64,000 nucleotides of DNA from Coffea arabica. Lineage: Eukaryota; Streptophyta; Magnoliopsida; Gentianales; Rubiaceae. The stretch spans positions 18,918,501-18,982,500 of the forward strand of contig NC_092323.1 of the NCBI RefSeq assembly GCF_036785885.1, in the 5' to 3' direction. The notes under the pieces were generated by a model that saw only the letters and a list, made by a program, of their open reading frames with translations, had not been told where the DNA came from and made no database searches. Every line of letters starts with the position of its first letter. Position 1 is the stretch's first letter. Of this stretch, positions 1 to 12,269 are shown piece by piece. The position numbers and the translations under genes are program-made.

Positions 1-1045
1 TGATACACTATTGCCTCAAAGTTAAAGTGGAAGTTTTTGATGTGTAACTATTTCTAGTAAGTGGTCTCTTAATCACCTATTATTAGCCAATGGAAGTATC
101 AGGACTTCTTTCTTTAAAAAAAAAAAAAAAAAATTTCAAGCATGGAGTAAGATTTAAGAAACAGGGAGAGATAGAGGGATTTGAATCCAAAATTTCTAAT
201 TCTGGAGGCACTTTCTTAAGTCCTCTCGACTTAGTATTACACTGGAGGAATGCAACTATGCACCCTAGTCTTGGTTTCTTGAATCCACACAAATTCAGGT
301 ATTTATTGGATGCACATATTTCTTGACCACAAAAAATGCTAAAGCTTTATCTTGTTTATAAACGAGTTGTGCATCTGCCTTAGGTAAGCTTGTTCGCGTT
401 TGCTTTAGATTATACAAACTCTAGCTAAGGAAAGTGATCATAGGAAATAATAAGCATCAGCAAAAGATACTTTTTTGTAAAATTACAAATTTTAGCTTTT
501 TTTTCCTATTAAAAAAAATCTATAATCTAAATACAAAAACAAACGAGAATATCAAAAAAAATTAATTGTTTAAACTTAGAATCTATAATCAATTAAAATA
601 ATCAATCAAAAACAAGCCCTTAATTACTATTTTCACAACTTAAGCCGGTTTATAAGCCCATACAATGAGATGTAGGGTTTGGTTTGAAAGAGGTCTTCTT
701 CTTCTTCTTCTTCTTCCTGATTTTTTCCTCCTTTTCTTAATATTATGTAGGAAGCTTAAATCTGGACTAGCAAGTGATCGTGTAACCGTTAAATCTTGAA
801 ATGTTAATTAGAAGACTATTGACAATGAACACCTTTTCATACGGATGAAATTGCTTTCAAACAATGGGGTATCCCATTTTTGAGTTGTCCATTCGCTTTC
901 CGATCCTATGAACCGCAAGAGTACCTTTATTTCAATCAAAGCCAACCCCAAAAGGCTATAAAAAAAAATTATTATAGGTGATTATAATAGACCAAAGTGA
1001 TATCGGGTTATTTTTAACTTTCTAACTCGAAAATTGGAAATAGTA
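1..1045. other. Intergenic, AT-rich; no gene seen
   Basis: No convincing coding region on either strand. Visible features are an A-run near 115-133, a SINE-like stretch (listed separately), and a CTT microsatellite at about 694-716. The rest is low-complexity AT-rich DNA. Confidence 0.6.
110..265 (-). repeat. Possible degenerate tRNA-derived SINE
   Basis: Read on the minus strand, a B-box-like GGATTCAAATCC lies near 180 and an A-box-like stretch lies about 50 bp upstream of it. The following pyrimidine-rich text (CTCTCCCTGTTTCTTAAATC) resembles the body of the better supported SINE at 22740-22861. No target duplication was found, and the homopolymer has the opposite polarity to a normal A-tail, so this is weak. 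Confidence 0.3.
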
Positions 1046-2130
1046 CATCATTTTCTTTCTTAAATTTTGTTATTTTTGTTATTAACCATTAATCTTGCAA
1101 GTATCCAAGGGGATGGAATCGAGGGAGGGGGAGGAGCCCCCACCCCCATAAAGTTTTAAAAAATTGAGTTTTTATCTCTTATAACATTAGAAATACTCTT
1201 TATAAATTTAAAGTTTTGTCCCCGCAAAAATTTAAAATATTTTTTGTTATACATATAAGTTTACATATATTCAAATTTACCTTAAAGATAAATTTTTTTG
1301 GTTCCGTCTATGAACCAGTTATGATGGAAAACTCTTTGAACTAATCATAATCCTTCTCCTAATACACATTTTAACACATGGTATTTGTGCCTAACCAGTA
1401 GTAAGATACGTGGAAAAATAAAAGTATGCAATGTATGTACTATAACTCAAAGCAAGAAAAACTCAGAACTTAGGCAGTTGTGATCCAACCAACTACTCGG
1501 TCACTAGGGGGAGCTTTAAAGCTCTCCTTGGCTGTAGGTCAATTGATCGAATTCCTTCACCTGTATTCTTGTTTAGGATTTTTTGAAAATTTCATCAGCG
1601 GATGCAAAAACACTCTCTAGTTCAGTGACGGTTCAGTTCCTTTCGAATTTTTCATTGATCCCCTTGAGTTCACCTCTTTCTCTTAATATTGAATAGGAGT
1701 AGGTGTAAAATAGAATTTATCGTATTAAAAAAAAAGGCAGTTAAGATCCCATTATCGGTCGCGTCTGTAATTCAATTATTGTGGTGATCAAAAGGTGGGC
1801 GGCATGAAAGTAGTTTGAGCCAAGAAAAGTGCTCGGCGCCCGCCAAAGCCGTGTAGGAGTTATCTGCAAAAGTCGAGGAATCCCATGGTCCCTTCATTTT
1901 AGTGCTCTTTAATCATGAAAGGACAATTTGGATACAGACATCTAGAACCAAAATCCACCGGCAAAAATCCTTGAGTAAACTGCACAAATCTCCAACTTTT
2001 GCTCTTTCGGCTAGGTCAAAAGTCAGAACAAATCATTTCTGCCCAAGTCTTCTAGGAGAATATCAACCAGACAAAGCCACATGTCAAATTAGTCCAATGT
2101 TTGGTTTAAAGATTTTTGTGAGAAATTTTC
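1046..2130 (+). repeat. Long direct repeat, left copy (flanks the P450)
   Basis: About 1.09 kb that recurs almost base for base at 5138-6229, in the same orientation and about 4.09 kb downstream. The two copies bracket the P450 gene. Both begin at a shared CATCATTTTCTTTC and lose similarity after GATTTTTGTGAGAAATTT. Both contain the same SINE with the same target duplication, so the SINE was present before the sequence was copied. The ends are not TG...CA and no primer site follows, so these are not LTRs. A segmental duplication is the likeliest explanation. Confidence 0.85.
1487..1734 (+). mobile_element. SINE (family 1), in left long repeat
   Basis: About 248 bp starting AACCAACTACTCGG and ending in an A-tail. 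It is bounded by 15-bp target duplications with a few mismatches, at 1472-1486 (AGGCAGTTGTGATCC) and 1735-1749 (AGGCAGTTAAGATCC). Relatives lie at 5577-5836 and, on the minus strand, at 45982-46228; all share the same 5' start. Confidence 0.75.
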
Positions 2131-2579
2131 AGTTCGTTTGGATTGCATTTTTTAGGGAGTTTTTGGAAAAAAAAAAATATTATTGTAGCACTTTTTTTAG
2201 GATGTGATGTATATGAGTTAAAAAAGTGATTCTGAAATACTACTATGGATTAAAACCTAATGCTTCGATGGATTATATTTTTATTGATTCTCAAATGCTT
2301 CTATGGATTTGCGAAGAACAATAGAAAAGCCGGTTGCATGGTATTCTTGTTGCTCTACAAGTAGAATGGTCCTGCAGAAATTTGTGTGAATTACACACTA
2401 AATGTACTTCAACTTGTACTGATAAGTTCCATTCTACATTTAGACTACCATCAATTTCTTTATCACTTGTCAGCCAGCATATAATCTGCCCAGTTTTGCA
2501 CCCGAAGCTTCACGGAAATATCAGAATAGGCAACTCTAGTTGATTTTTGCCTACCAACTATAAGAACCCCATTTTTCAA

Positions 2580-2618
2580 AAAATAAATAAATAAATATAT
2601 ATATATATATATATATAC
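2580..2618. repeat. TAAA / AT microsatellite
   Basis: A few AAAT units run into an uninterrupted AT dinucleotide stretch ending near 2618, about 390 bp upstream of the P450 start codon. Confidence 0.85.
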
Positions 2619-2733
2619 CCCATAATTTCTGTAATTTCTGTCGGAACACCACGTGCATTTTCAAATAACAACACCATGCATTAATAAAAGAGTCCGGAGA
2701 GCGTCCTTAATAAATGAGCCAGCAATTATTAGA

Positions 2734-2882
2734 GTCTGGAGGGGTATTCCGGAATCATCCGGACTAATCCTTTTAGGCTGAGCAGAGCTCACCCCAAAAA
2801 TGCCTAGTAACGGTAGCAAGTGGGTGTCGAACCTGAAATCTTGTTGTAAAGACAGACGGAACCAGCCGAGCTACCCACTAGG
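2734..2882 (-). mobile_element. tRNA-derived SINE (family 2)
   Basis: On the minus strand the element starts CCTAGTGGGTAGCTCGGCTGG (an A box within it) and has a clear B box, GGTTCGACACC, about 35 bp further on, the spacing of an RNA polymerase III internal promoter. A 13-bp target duplication, AGCAATTATTAGA, flanks it at 2721-2733 and 2883-2895. It ends about 130 bp upstream of the P450 start codon, so it lies in the proximal promoter of that gene. Confidence 0.8.
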
Positions 2883-3009
2883 AGCAATTATTAGAAGGAT
2901 TGGTGTCTACCAATTGATGACTATTTGGTCTAAATATAGCAAAAGATCCCTATACTAATAACATAGTATCTTAAGCCAAATTCGAGCATTCGTTCTTTCC
3001 CCAGTTTCA

Positions 3010-4675
3010 ATGGAGCATTTCTTCTTCTTTTGTGGCTTCCTCCTCTTCATCATCATGGTAGCCAAATCTCTGATGAAATCCAAGCCTGCAAAACTGCCTC
3101 CAGGACCAAGAAAATTGCCTATCATAGGAAACATTCACCAGCTTCTTGGCTCCCAATCTCATCGAATCCTAGCAGACTTGGCCAAAAAATATGGACCTCT
3201 GATGCACCTACAGGTTGGCGAAGTTTCAACCATAGTTATATCTTCTGCCGAGGTAGCAGAAGGGGTTTTAAAGAAACATGACATCATTTTTGCTTCTAGA
3301 GCCTTTCTTCTTTCACCAAGAATACTCTTTTATGATTGTACTGATGTTGGCTTTTGTCCCTATGGAGAATACTCGAGACAACTGAGAAAGATTTGTGCAA
3401 TAGAGCTTCTAAGCTCTCAACGTACCCGGACATTTCGATCAATTAGGGAAGCAGAGGCCTTAAACATGATCAAAGCAATCTCAAAAGAAGAGGGATTGGC
3501 TGTTGATTTTGGTAAAAAGATTTCAACAATGACACACAGCGTCATTGCCTTGGCTGCTTTTGGTAAAAGAAGCAAATACCATGACGATTTCATGTCGGCA
3601 ATGGAGGCTGTTCTAAAGCTTATGGCAGGTTTCTGCTTACCAGACATGTACCCTTCTGTCAAAATTCTTGAAACAATCACTGGAAAGAGGCAAAAGCTGG
3701 AGAGGTTACACAAAAGGGTTGATCAACTACTGGAAAACATCCTCATTAGGCATAGAGTTAGAAAAGCGGAATCAGAATATGGAAGTGGAGAAGAAAAGGA
3801 GGATCTCGTGGATGTTCTGCTGAAAGTTCAGAAATCCGGAGAATTTGGAATTCCACTCACTGACGACAATCTCAAAGCAGTCATTTTCGTGAGTAAACCC
3901 ATCATCTTTTTTCTTTCAGTAATTCTCACAAGGGAAACATTTTATCTTGAGTAATTAACATATACATTATTGTGCTTTCCAAGTTTTTAATCAACACATC
4001 AAGAGATTTCCAGAGCCAAAAAATGTAATGAATCATCCTGTTTTTCTTCAGGATGTGTTCGGTGGAGGGGGAGAGACATCGTCAACCACAACTGTATGGG
4101 CAATGGCTGAAATGATCAAGAATCCAGCAGTCATGAAAAAAGCACAAGCTGAAGCACGTGCAATTTACGGCAAAAGAGGAAATGTTGATGAATCGCAACT
4201 TCATGAACTGAAATACTTGCATGCGGTAATCAAAGAAACTCTGAGACTGCACCCTCCTGCTTCACTAATTCCTCCAAGGGAATCCGGTGAACAATGTGAA
4301 ATTTTTGGATATGAAATACCCGCTAAATCTAGAGTCTATGTTAATCTTTGGGCAATTGGTCGAGATCCCGGTTACTGGACTGAACCTGAGAAGTTCATTC
4401 CAGAGAGGTTTCTTGATTCTAAAATTGATTTTAAGGGGTCAAACTTTAATTACATCCCATTTGGTGCTGGAAGAAGGATATGTCCTGGAATGTCATTTGC
4501 TTTGCCTATGATGGAGCTACCACTCGCACAATCGTTGTTCCACTTTGATTGGAAACTGCCTGGTAGATTGGAAAATGAAGAACTAGACATGACTGATATC
4601 TTTGGCTTGACAGTCGGACGAAAACATGATCTTATCTTGGTTCCAACTTCTTACCACCCTTCTTCTAAATACTAG
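3010..4675 (+). CDS. Cytochrome P450, CYP71 clan (CYP71D/BE-like)
   Basis: Haem-thiolate monooxygenase of the CYP71 clan, normally anchored in the ER membrane, which oxidises small specialised metabolites with electrons from P450 reductase; the substrate cannot be predicted. Exons are 3010-3888 and 4052-4675, with one 163-bp phase-0 intron (GT-AG) just before the I helix, the usual CYP71 position. The product is 500 aa, normal for the family. Visible parts: an N-terminal hydrophobic anchor, the proline-rich hinge LPPGPRKLPIIGN, the I-helix stretch GGGGETSS (about 297-304), ETLR of the K helix (355-358), PERF (410-413), and the haem loop FGAGRRICPG with ligand Cys437. Odd: the C-helix WxxxR motif reads S122-RQL-R126, with Trp replaced by Ser (TCG at 3373-3375). 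A TATA-like stretch lies about 75 bp upstream of the ATG. The frame is otherwise intact. Confidence 0.95.
3889..4051 (+). other. P450 intron 1
   Basis: GT-AG intron (GTGAGTAA donor, TTTTCTTCAG acceptor). Removing it joins ...KAVIF to DVFGGGGETSS, as expected in CYP71 proteins. Confidence 0.9.
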
Positions 4676-4868
4676 CAATAATGCAATGCATGTGCTTTGT
4701 AAGTTCGCATGGAACTTCACTGTGCTTTTATTGTCCTTCATTGGTTTTGGTATGCTTTTGTTAGCATTAGTTTCTGTAACTTCTCTCTATGCATGTACAA
4801 CATTTGTTGGCTTCTGTTGATGCCATTCAATGGAATTTGTCTAGTTTTATATGCCAAGGGCCATAATA

Positions 4869-5137
4869 TGTTGGATCCTTAATCCAACATTGAACTTATA
4901 TGTGAATAATTATGTGTTGCAAATTGTCAATTAAGGTTAACCCCAATTTAAATGATCAATTATAGTGTGGGTTTAATGTATCTAATAGGGTGTGGGCCTT
5001 TAATGTGTAGAGACTTAAGGGCTCCTATTTCTACGATGGGCTGAAATAGGGTTCCAAAGGGTAACAAGAATGTTACCTATAAATAGGGTCATGGTCTTCA
5101 GGTCACACGTATTCTTATTTGTCGTATTTTCTTGTTG
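4869..5137 (+). mobile_element. Probable LTR fragment (copia/TRIM-like)
   Basis: Begins TGTTGGATCCTTAATCCAAC, a common start of plant copia LTRs. It contains a strong TATA box, CCTATAAATAGGG (about 5077-5089), followed by a likely start-site region. Similarity ends abruptly where the right long repeat begins at 5138. No partner LTR, primer site or coding region was seen, so it is a truncated or solo LTR. Confidence 0.4.
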
Positions 5138-6229
5138 CATCATTTTCTTTCTTAAATTTTGTTATTTTGTTATTAACCATTAATCTTGCAAGCATCCAAG
5201 GGGATGGAATCGAGGGAGGGGGAGGGGCCCCCACCCCCACAAAGTTTTAAAAAATTGAGTTTTTATCTCTTATAAAATTAGAAATACTCTTTATAAATTT
5301 AAAGTTTTGTCCCCGCAAAAATTTAAAATATTTTTTGTTATACATATAAGTTTACATATATTCAAATTCACCTTAAAGATAAATTTGTTGGTTCCGTCTA
5401 TGATCCAGTTATGATGGAAAACTCTTTGAACTAATCATAATCCTTCTCCTAATACACATTTTAACACATGGTATTTGTGCCTAACTAGTGGTAAGATACG
5501 TGGAAAAATAAAAGTATGCAATGTACGTACTATAACTCAAAGCAAGAAAAACTCAGAACTTAGGCAGTTATGATCCAACCAACTACTCGGCCACCAGGAG
5601 AGCTTTAGAGCTCTCCTTGGCTTGACTGTTGGTCAATTGATCGAATCCCTTGACTTGTATTCTTGTTTAGGATTTTTTGAAAATTTCATCGGCGAGTGCA
5701 AAGACACTCGTCTGATTCAACGACGGTTCAGTCCCTTTCAAATTTCCTATTGACCCTCTTGAGTCCACCCCTTTCTCTTAGGATAGAGTAGGAGTAGGTA
5801 TAAAATAGAATTTATAGTGTTAAAAAAAAAAAAAAGAGGCAGTTAAGATCCCATCATCGGTCGTGTCTGTAACTCAATTATTGTGGTGATCAAAGGGTGG
5901 GCGGAATGAAAGCAGTTTGAGCCAAGAAAGGTGCTTGGCGCCCACCAAAGCCGTGTAGGAGTTATCTGCAAAAGTCGAGGAATCCCATGGTCCCTTCATT
6001 TTAGTGCTCTTTAATCATGAAAGGACAATTTGGATAGAAACATCTAGAACCAAAGTCCACCGGCAAAAATCCTTGAGTAAACTGCACAAATCTCCAACTT
6101 TTGCTCTTTCGGCTAGGTCAAAAGTCACAACAAATCATTTCTGCCCAAGTCTTCTAGGAGAATATCAACCAGACAAAACCACATGTCAAATTAGTCCAAT
6201 GTTTGGTTTAAAGATTTTTGTGAGAAATT
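5138..6229 (+). repeat. Long direct repeat, right copy
   Basis: Second copy of the sequence at 1046-2130, with scattered substitutions and small indels. It contains the same SINE. No P450 sequence follows it, so the repeat was not copied together with a complete second gene, or that gene was lost. Confidence 0.85.
5577..5836 (+). mobile_element. SINE (family 1), in right long repeat
   Basis: Same insertion as 1487-1734, carried along with the repeat. It starts AACCAACTACTCGGCC and ends in an interrupted A-tail. The target duplications are at 5562-5576 (AGGCAGTTATGATCC) and 5837-5851 (AGGCAGTTAAGATCC). Confidence 0.75.
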
Positions 6230-7365
6230 TTTTTTCACTATACCATTTTTTATGATATAATATGTGTAAAATAAAAAAATTGTTAAAATATACAAAAATA
6301 GTTGAAAAACTTACTTCACGAGATTATAATACAAAAAAACTATTTCCAAATAACGGAGATTCCAAGCAGAGAGTGCCCTTTAGCATTTCAAGATTATATT
6401 TAGGTAGTCACAACTGAGGAAAAAAAAGATATACAGAAATATATTTGGTTTCTTGGAATTCAAATGCAGCTTATAATGCCAATTGACTTTGTGCTTAACT
6501 ATAATTATATACATTGGTTATTAGATTTAGCAGAAACACTTAAGATTTATTTGTACCTTGTTCTTAAGCGCTTGCTGTTAAACAATCTCATTTAATATGT
6601 TTCAAAATAATGATCTAACTTTAATTACAAAGAATCTTTTGTTCTATACAACTCGCTAACATGAGGTTAGAATTGCTTCATACTGCTGTGTGTAATGTTG
6701 TATATCTATCTATACATGCATGCTAAGGCCTATAAAATTGCAAAATATACTTATACTATATATCTATGCAATATATAAAGCTTGAGTTCCACTATGTCTT
6801 AAAACCACACAGTGATTACTTTACATATTTCCTATTGAACCCTTATTAAAGGGTAAAATGATCCTAAATTATTGATAAGAAAATATAAATCCTATTATTT
6901 GGGTTCATCTACAAATTAGTCATACTTCTCCAGCAACTAATTAATAAACCACTCTAAAATATCTAGAATTCTCTAATTCTCCATACCATTAAACATTCTT
7001 ACACAATGATATTAGTTTGTCTCTAAATATACCAGAGAAGAAATAATTATTACAACTATATTTTATTAGTTGCACACAAATAATTACTATTACAAAGATT
7101 TTCTCCCTAAATCGAGTGCACCTTAAACAAGTCTCTTACTATAAAGGGTATCATATCATTTTATTTTTTTGACATTTTTACCCTTACCATGAAGGGTAAA
7201 ATGGTCATCTTCTTAACAAAAAAATCTGCGTAATTCCCTATTCTCCCATCTTTAACGCTCAGCATTTTTCCATGTTTATCCACAACCTTTCAATGCTTAT
7301 CCAATATTTTTGATACTCCTCAAAATCACATATTAAATCAGAAGTGTTAACGCTTTTTTTTTTTT

Positions 7366-7484
7366 CCGTAGGAAAGAGCTAAATTTAAAGAGCGGAAAGG
7401 AAAACGGCGGGTTAGAATGTAAAATCTCTAATTTCTAGATCGTCAAACTTATCTACTAGACCGAGCCTCCTCAACCAAAAGCGT
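7366..7484 (-). mobile_element. Possible SINE
   Basis: On the minus strand the stretch starts GGTTGAGGAGGCTCGGTCTA (A-box-like), has a weak B-box region and a polypyrimidine body, and ends in an A-tail (T-run at 7353-7365 on the plus strand). No direct target duplication was found. Confidence 0.4.
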
Positions 7485-7773
7485 AAACACGTTAGTCTGA
7501 ATTTATTATAGAAATGTTAAAATGTGAAAAAGAAAAAATATTAGCCCCGATTCCTATTCGTTTCTTCCCTTTTCCAGTTTTCAAAATCAGCTTACACCAA
7601 ACAATTCTTTCTCTTTTAATATTTCAATTTTGAAAAATAATTTTTATACATATTTTAAGTTTACTAGTTGCGCATACCATGGATGTGCCTTAATAGCTAG
7701 TATAAGATAAAATAAATGAGTTGGAATTATTTTGATTTGACTTGTACATGTTTCTTATTAAGTATTTCGTGTT

Positions 7774-7919
7774 AAACTACCGAGTTGGTCCAATGGCCAG
7801 GGATAGGCTCTTAGATTTCTCATCGCTATTAGATTCAGGATTCTAATCCTGTGCAAGATAACTAAAGCGAAAAAGGAGTGGGGAGAGGTAGAAGGGTAGA
7901 AAAAAAGTTATTAAAAAAA
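7774..7919 (+). mobile_element. SINE inside a local tandem duplication
   Basis: A tRNA-like head (GAGTTGGTCCAATGGCCAGG), then a B-box-like GATTCTAATCCTG, a purine-rich body and an A-rich tail. It is flanked by the 11-bp duplication TATTTCGTGTT (7763-7773) and TATTTCATGTT (7920-7930). Sequence either side is itself duplicated: the stretch from about 7697 to 7773 resembles that from about 7933 to 8010. Confidence 0.6.
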
Positions 7920-10720
7920 TATTTCATGTTGGTTAGTATAAGATGAAATAAGTGAGCTGGACTTGTTTTGATTAGATTGTACATGTTTTCAATTAAGTAT
8001 TTCATGTTGGCAAACAAGAGAATTTCATGTTACTCTAAACTTTAGTTTTCAGATTGAGCTTTCCCTCATTTACTTTCTCCCAAATATAATCAATTTCTTT
8101 TTCCCGTATTAGTTGTATAAAGGGAATCTAGACCGTACATGGTACATTCATAGGAAGTAGTTTTGAGTAAGGTAACACTATTAAGTAGCCTAGGCTGCTT
8201 TGGTGAGTAAACAATTTGTAATTATGAACCAAAAAAAAAAAAATTTGATGGGATATTATGTATGGAACTATGACCACCTTAGAGTAAGTGTGTCTTTGGA
8301 CAAATTTAAGACACTATTTGTAGGTACGGAATGACAAGCACACCTTGCACCTTATTTACAACAAATAGCACAAAAAATGCTTTGTGTTATCTCCAATCTT
8401 TAAAGTTCAACCATGTTTTGGCTAACAATCATTCTCCAATCAATCTTTTTGCAAGGGTTTAAGACAGATAAAGAGAGAGTATACACAAGTCTGTTTGATG
8501 GATGGAAGGGCGGATGGAACAAAGTGTACGAGAGAGGTAATAAAGCAAAAAAGGAGTGCGACTGCAATGGCATATTCAAGAAATCATATGGAAAATGTTA
8601 ATGGCAAACTAGGACTGTCGTTATAAAAAGTAGAATGCGATTAATAATTATCACAACATTAGTGGAGTACCTTGTCAAAGTGACGCGACATTGATCAAAC
8701 AATTGGGATCATTATAAGAGGATATTTATGATAATCTCTCCACCTAAACCACAGATTCAATACTCTTTCTTGCCAACCAAAAAACAAAAGCACACGCACC
8801 AACACACAAAAACATTGGAGTCAATAAACTTTGACTGCTTATGCTTTTATGTACTGCACTTTCAGTACGGATATATATAGTACAATGTGGTAGGAAATAC
8901 TTCACCAACTGTATATGATGGCATTTTCATTAATCTGATATCTTATTCTCCAAGATGATTAGTGTATAGAATTAAGATAAATAAAATAATACTAATTCAA
9001 ACAAGTGGGCAGTGAAGAAAGCAACTCTTTTTGAAGCCACTCAAGCGAAAAAGACAGGATAAAGAATATAAAAGAAATTTTTGTGGGAGATAAAGTGCAA
9101 GGATTGCTCAACTAGATATGCAATAAAAGAGTGGAAGATTATGGAATTCTTCCACTTGTGTGTAAACTAATTTCCATGATGAAGGCAGGTTAATTTCACA
9201 AGCCGACCAACAGAGGTGCTCGTCTCACTATATGGATCTTGTGCCACATTGACTTGGTGGACTAAGATTTCTAAAGATTGATTCAATGAATAGGGATCAA
9301 CAAACCTAGATGACTAATAACATTATAGTAATATCAAAAAAAGATCGTGTTACTATAATGTAATTAGACAGTATTTTGATTCTTTTTATTTAACAACTTA
9401 GATTTTGTTTTTCAAAAATCCCAGGAACTAGTGTTCATGGGTCCGTAAGTATGTTAACTCTGATGGTTGAAAATGGTTTCTTTTAATTCATTATTTCTTG
9501 GCTAAAATGAAATTACAGAGGACTTTCTTTAATATGTCTGTTGAAGAAAAATTTTATTATGGTCTGAAACAACTATTTGGCATGTATAGTAGTTTGTCTT
9601 CAATCAATGAAATAGCATTAATTGGACAAATAAGGACCTCACATCAATCTTATTTGAATTGTATTAGAATTAGTCGGTTTAACAATTTTATTTGGAAAAT
9701 TTTTACTAATTGAATGCCAATTATTAGGCTTACCAACTATTAGACTATTAGTCCGTACTGTGATAAAATTTCCATTCCACTCAATTTCTTTCGAATTTCT
9801 TAGAGCAGGAGATTATGTTACCCGCTTGGACACGATTGCTTGAATAATCTCAATAAAACAGGTATTTTGTTTCATAGTCAAACTCAAAAGGAAATGCCTG
9901 AGTTTTCGCACAAGTCTGTCTTTCGGCATATAACTGAATCGTTGAAAGATTAACGTTCAATAGATTTTGCGTGGAAAGTGTAGTTCACTAAATGCTTATA
10001 AAGAAAGTGACGTGCATAGGGTATGCATTTACAAATTCTTATATATAGGGTATCAAGAGAGCTTAATTCACATTCATGTTTTAAATTTATAAAGTACTGA
10101 ATATCCCACACATAATTTTTTGTAAATATACAAGTTGTAAGTGAGTATAAAGTATTAAAGGTCGATCCCATAGAGAAAATTGATCAATTACCAGCGCTAC
10201 TAAAACTTCACTATTACTTAAACTTTCAACAAATTAAGAAAAAAATAATCTAAACTACAAACGGGTAGACAAATGCAAATGAAAACTCTTCGAATATTGG
10301 AATTCCTATCTACTTATGCTATTGTAACTCTCTAACTAAATGAGTACCAAAATCTCGTCTAAATTATGGTGTAATTTTCTATAAAATTTGGACATTTGTT
10401 TTTCTTAAAAATATCTTAGAAAATTAATCTCTTAAAGTTAGGGAATTCCAATTTCATAGAGAAATCTTGGCAAACTGTTTCCTACTCTACTCTACATATC
10501 TAATACTAGGGAGGGAGCACCCGAGCAATGCATGAATGTTTGGTGCCTGTGATTAAAGAGGATTTTAAGATAATTGTCTGTTGGTGGTTGTGTTGTTATT
10601 TTGTGGAGTTTCGAAAGTATTTAAACTGGTAGAAGAGTAAATGAATGAAGATAAGAATGGGATATCATATTAATGATAATATTTGATAGCATAGGTTTCA
10701 ATAATAGATTGTCTACAAAG

Positions 10721-10962
10721 GCCATTTAAATCTCCCTTTCTTTAGACTATTATTCAACTTGCATTTCACAGATTACAGGTAATTTCATTAGCTATATGTC
10801 TGTTCTTGGCGTTAAAATGTTAATCAACATGTTGATCAATAAGGATTATAGCATATGTAAAAAAGTCATTTAAGTTTCCCTTTCTTCAAATTATTATTCA
10901 ATCTACATTTCATGGATTACAAGTAATTTTATTAGCTATATGTCTGTTCTTGGGGTTAAAAT
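10721..10962 (+). repeat. Diverged tandem duplication, ~144-bp period
   Basis: The block starting GCCATTTAAATCTCCCTTTC at 10721 recurs at 10865 as GTCATTTAAGTTTCCCTTTC. Both copies share a later stretch ending GCTATATGTCTGTTCTTGG. No coding content. Confidence 0.75.
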
Positions 10963-12269
10963 TCAAAGCCACACTCATTCTTGTATAGTGTGAGGTTTTG
11001 TTTCGCATCTGTTTGGTTTCTTTTTTGTTCACTTTTTTAGTTTTTCGTAACAATTTTAGTTTGGTTTATCTGTATAAGAAAGCATTCATTGTTCTATAAT
11101 ATAAGAAAGCACTCATTGGAGTTGTTTGCATGAAGGAGTTTCTACAAATTCATCACTGCCTGAGGAAATTGAACCATTTCTATTACCTCTGCTTAATTAG
11201 AAGGTATATACGGAACACTATTAATATGAATGGCTTAGAAGGTGTTGATTCTATTAATTTATTAGTAGCTAAACAATTCAAACTCAAATCAACAGCATAC
11301 CATGTAACCCACCAATTCACAATTTTTCACTATCAAAATGAATTCCATATATGAATCACTTAGTACATGCAGCAGAAAATACATCGTAACTGAATTAATT
11401 AAATTATTTTTTGACTTACCTTATTCCAGATACCCCTCAGAAAACTTTTTCTTACCATTGCTCCAAACCTATTACATCATAACCACACCATTCAAATTAT
11501 ACAAACCAACCAAATTTGTGAGAAAATCATAATATTACAACTAAATTATGCAACCATATTTTCATAATTTGCTATAGAAGCAATCATGCAACGCTACGCA
11601 CCACCAAATCCACCCACATAAACAATAAAATTAAGAAACAAAACTCATCTCAAGTTGGACCACCAAGAATAGCTTCGCCTGAAAACCATTTTGGAATGCA
11701 GAGTATAAAGTTAGCAAAAATAGCCCAATCTGGGAAGTTGAAACCAAAAAATTGAAGAATGTGAAGGACAAGGCATTCGAACAACCATAACCGATATTGA
11801 AGCATAAATTCATTAACATACCCATGTTTTTTTCTGTTTAATTGAGATGTAAATGGCAATGAGAATTGAATATGATTCAAGCAATTGAATGTCCTCAAGT
11901 GGTAAGATTACAGCAAAATGTCTTCATTTCAATTGCATAATAAATACCATACTTCAAGTAAATGTGTCTGTAACACCATTTAAGTAATTATACCAATACA
12001 TAAGCTTGTATGACTTGTACACAATGCAAAAACGATTATAAAATAATCCCACATTCCAAAAATACTGAAATGTCTCCATAAATAAACGCTTTAAATGTAC
12101 AAACATGAGGAGATTTCCGTAAACATACCAAAACACATGCTACTATCACTTGTACCTAAAGCTAAAAATAAACTCCACATCATTTTACATCCCAAAAATG
12201 CCCCTATCCATGCAGTTGAAATTTAAAACCTCTCTTTGACCACAACTTATTCTTATATAGTATAAAGAA

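Noticed and set aside
840-960. Possible organellar DNA insertion (unusually balanced base composition)
   Set aside because: No frame matched an organellar protein I could name; too short to support.
1046-2130. Helitron reading of the long repeat (5' A|TC boundary)
   Set aside because: No CTRR 3' end with a preceding hairpin was found in either orientation.
2779-2885. True tRNA gene, suggested by A and B boxes
   Set aside because: It cannot fold into a cloverleaf and is flanked by a target duplication, so it is a SINE.
1046-6229. The ~1.09-kb repeats as LTRs of one retrotransposon that captured the P450
   Set aside because: Ends are not TG...CA, no primer-binding site or polypurine tract is present, and the P450 retains its intron.
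11631-12136. Minus-strand open frames of 60-80 codons
   Set aside because: No recognisable domain, overlapping frames and AT-rich composition; expected by chance.
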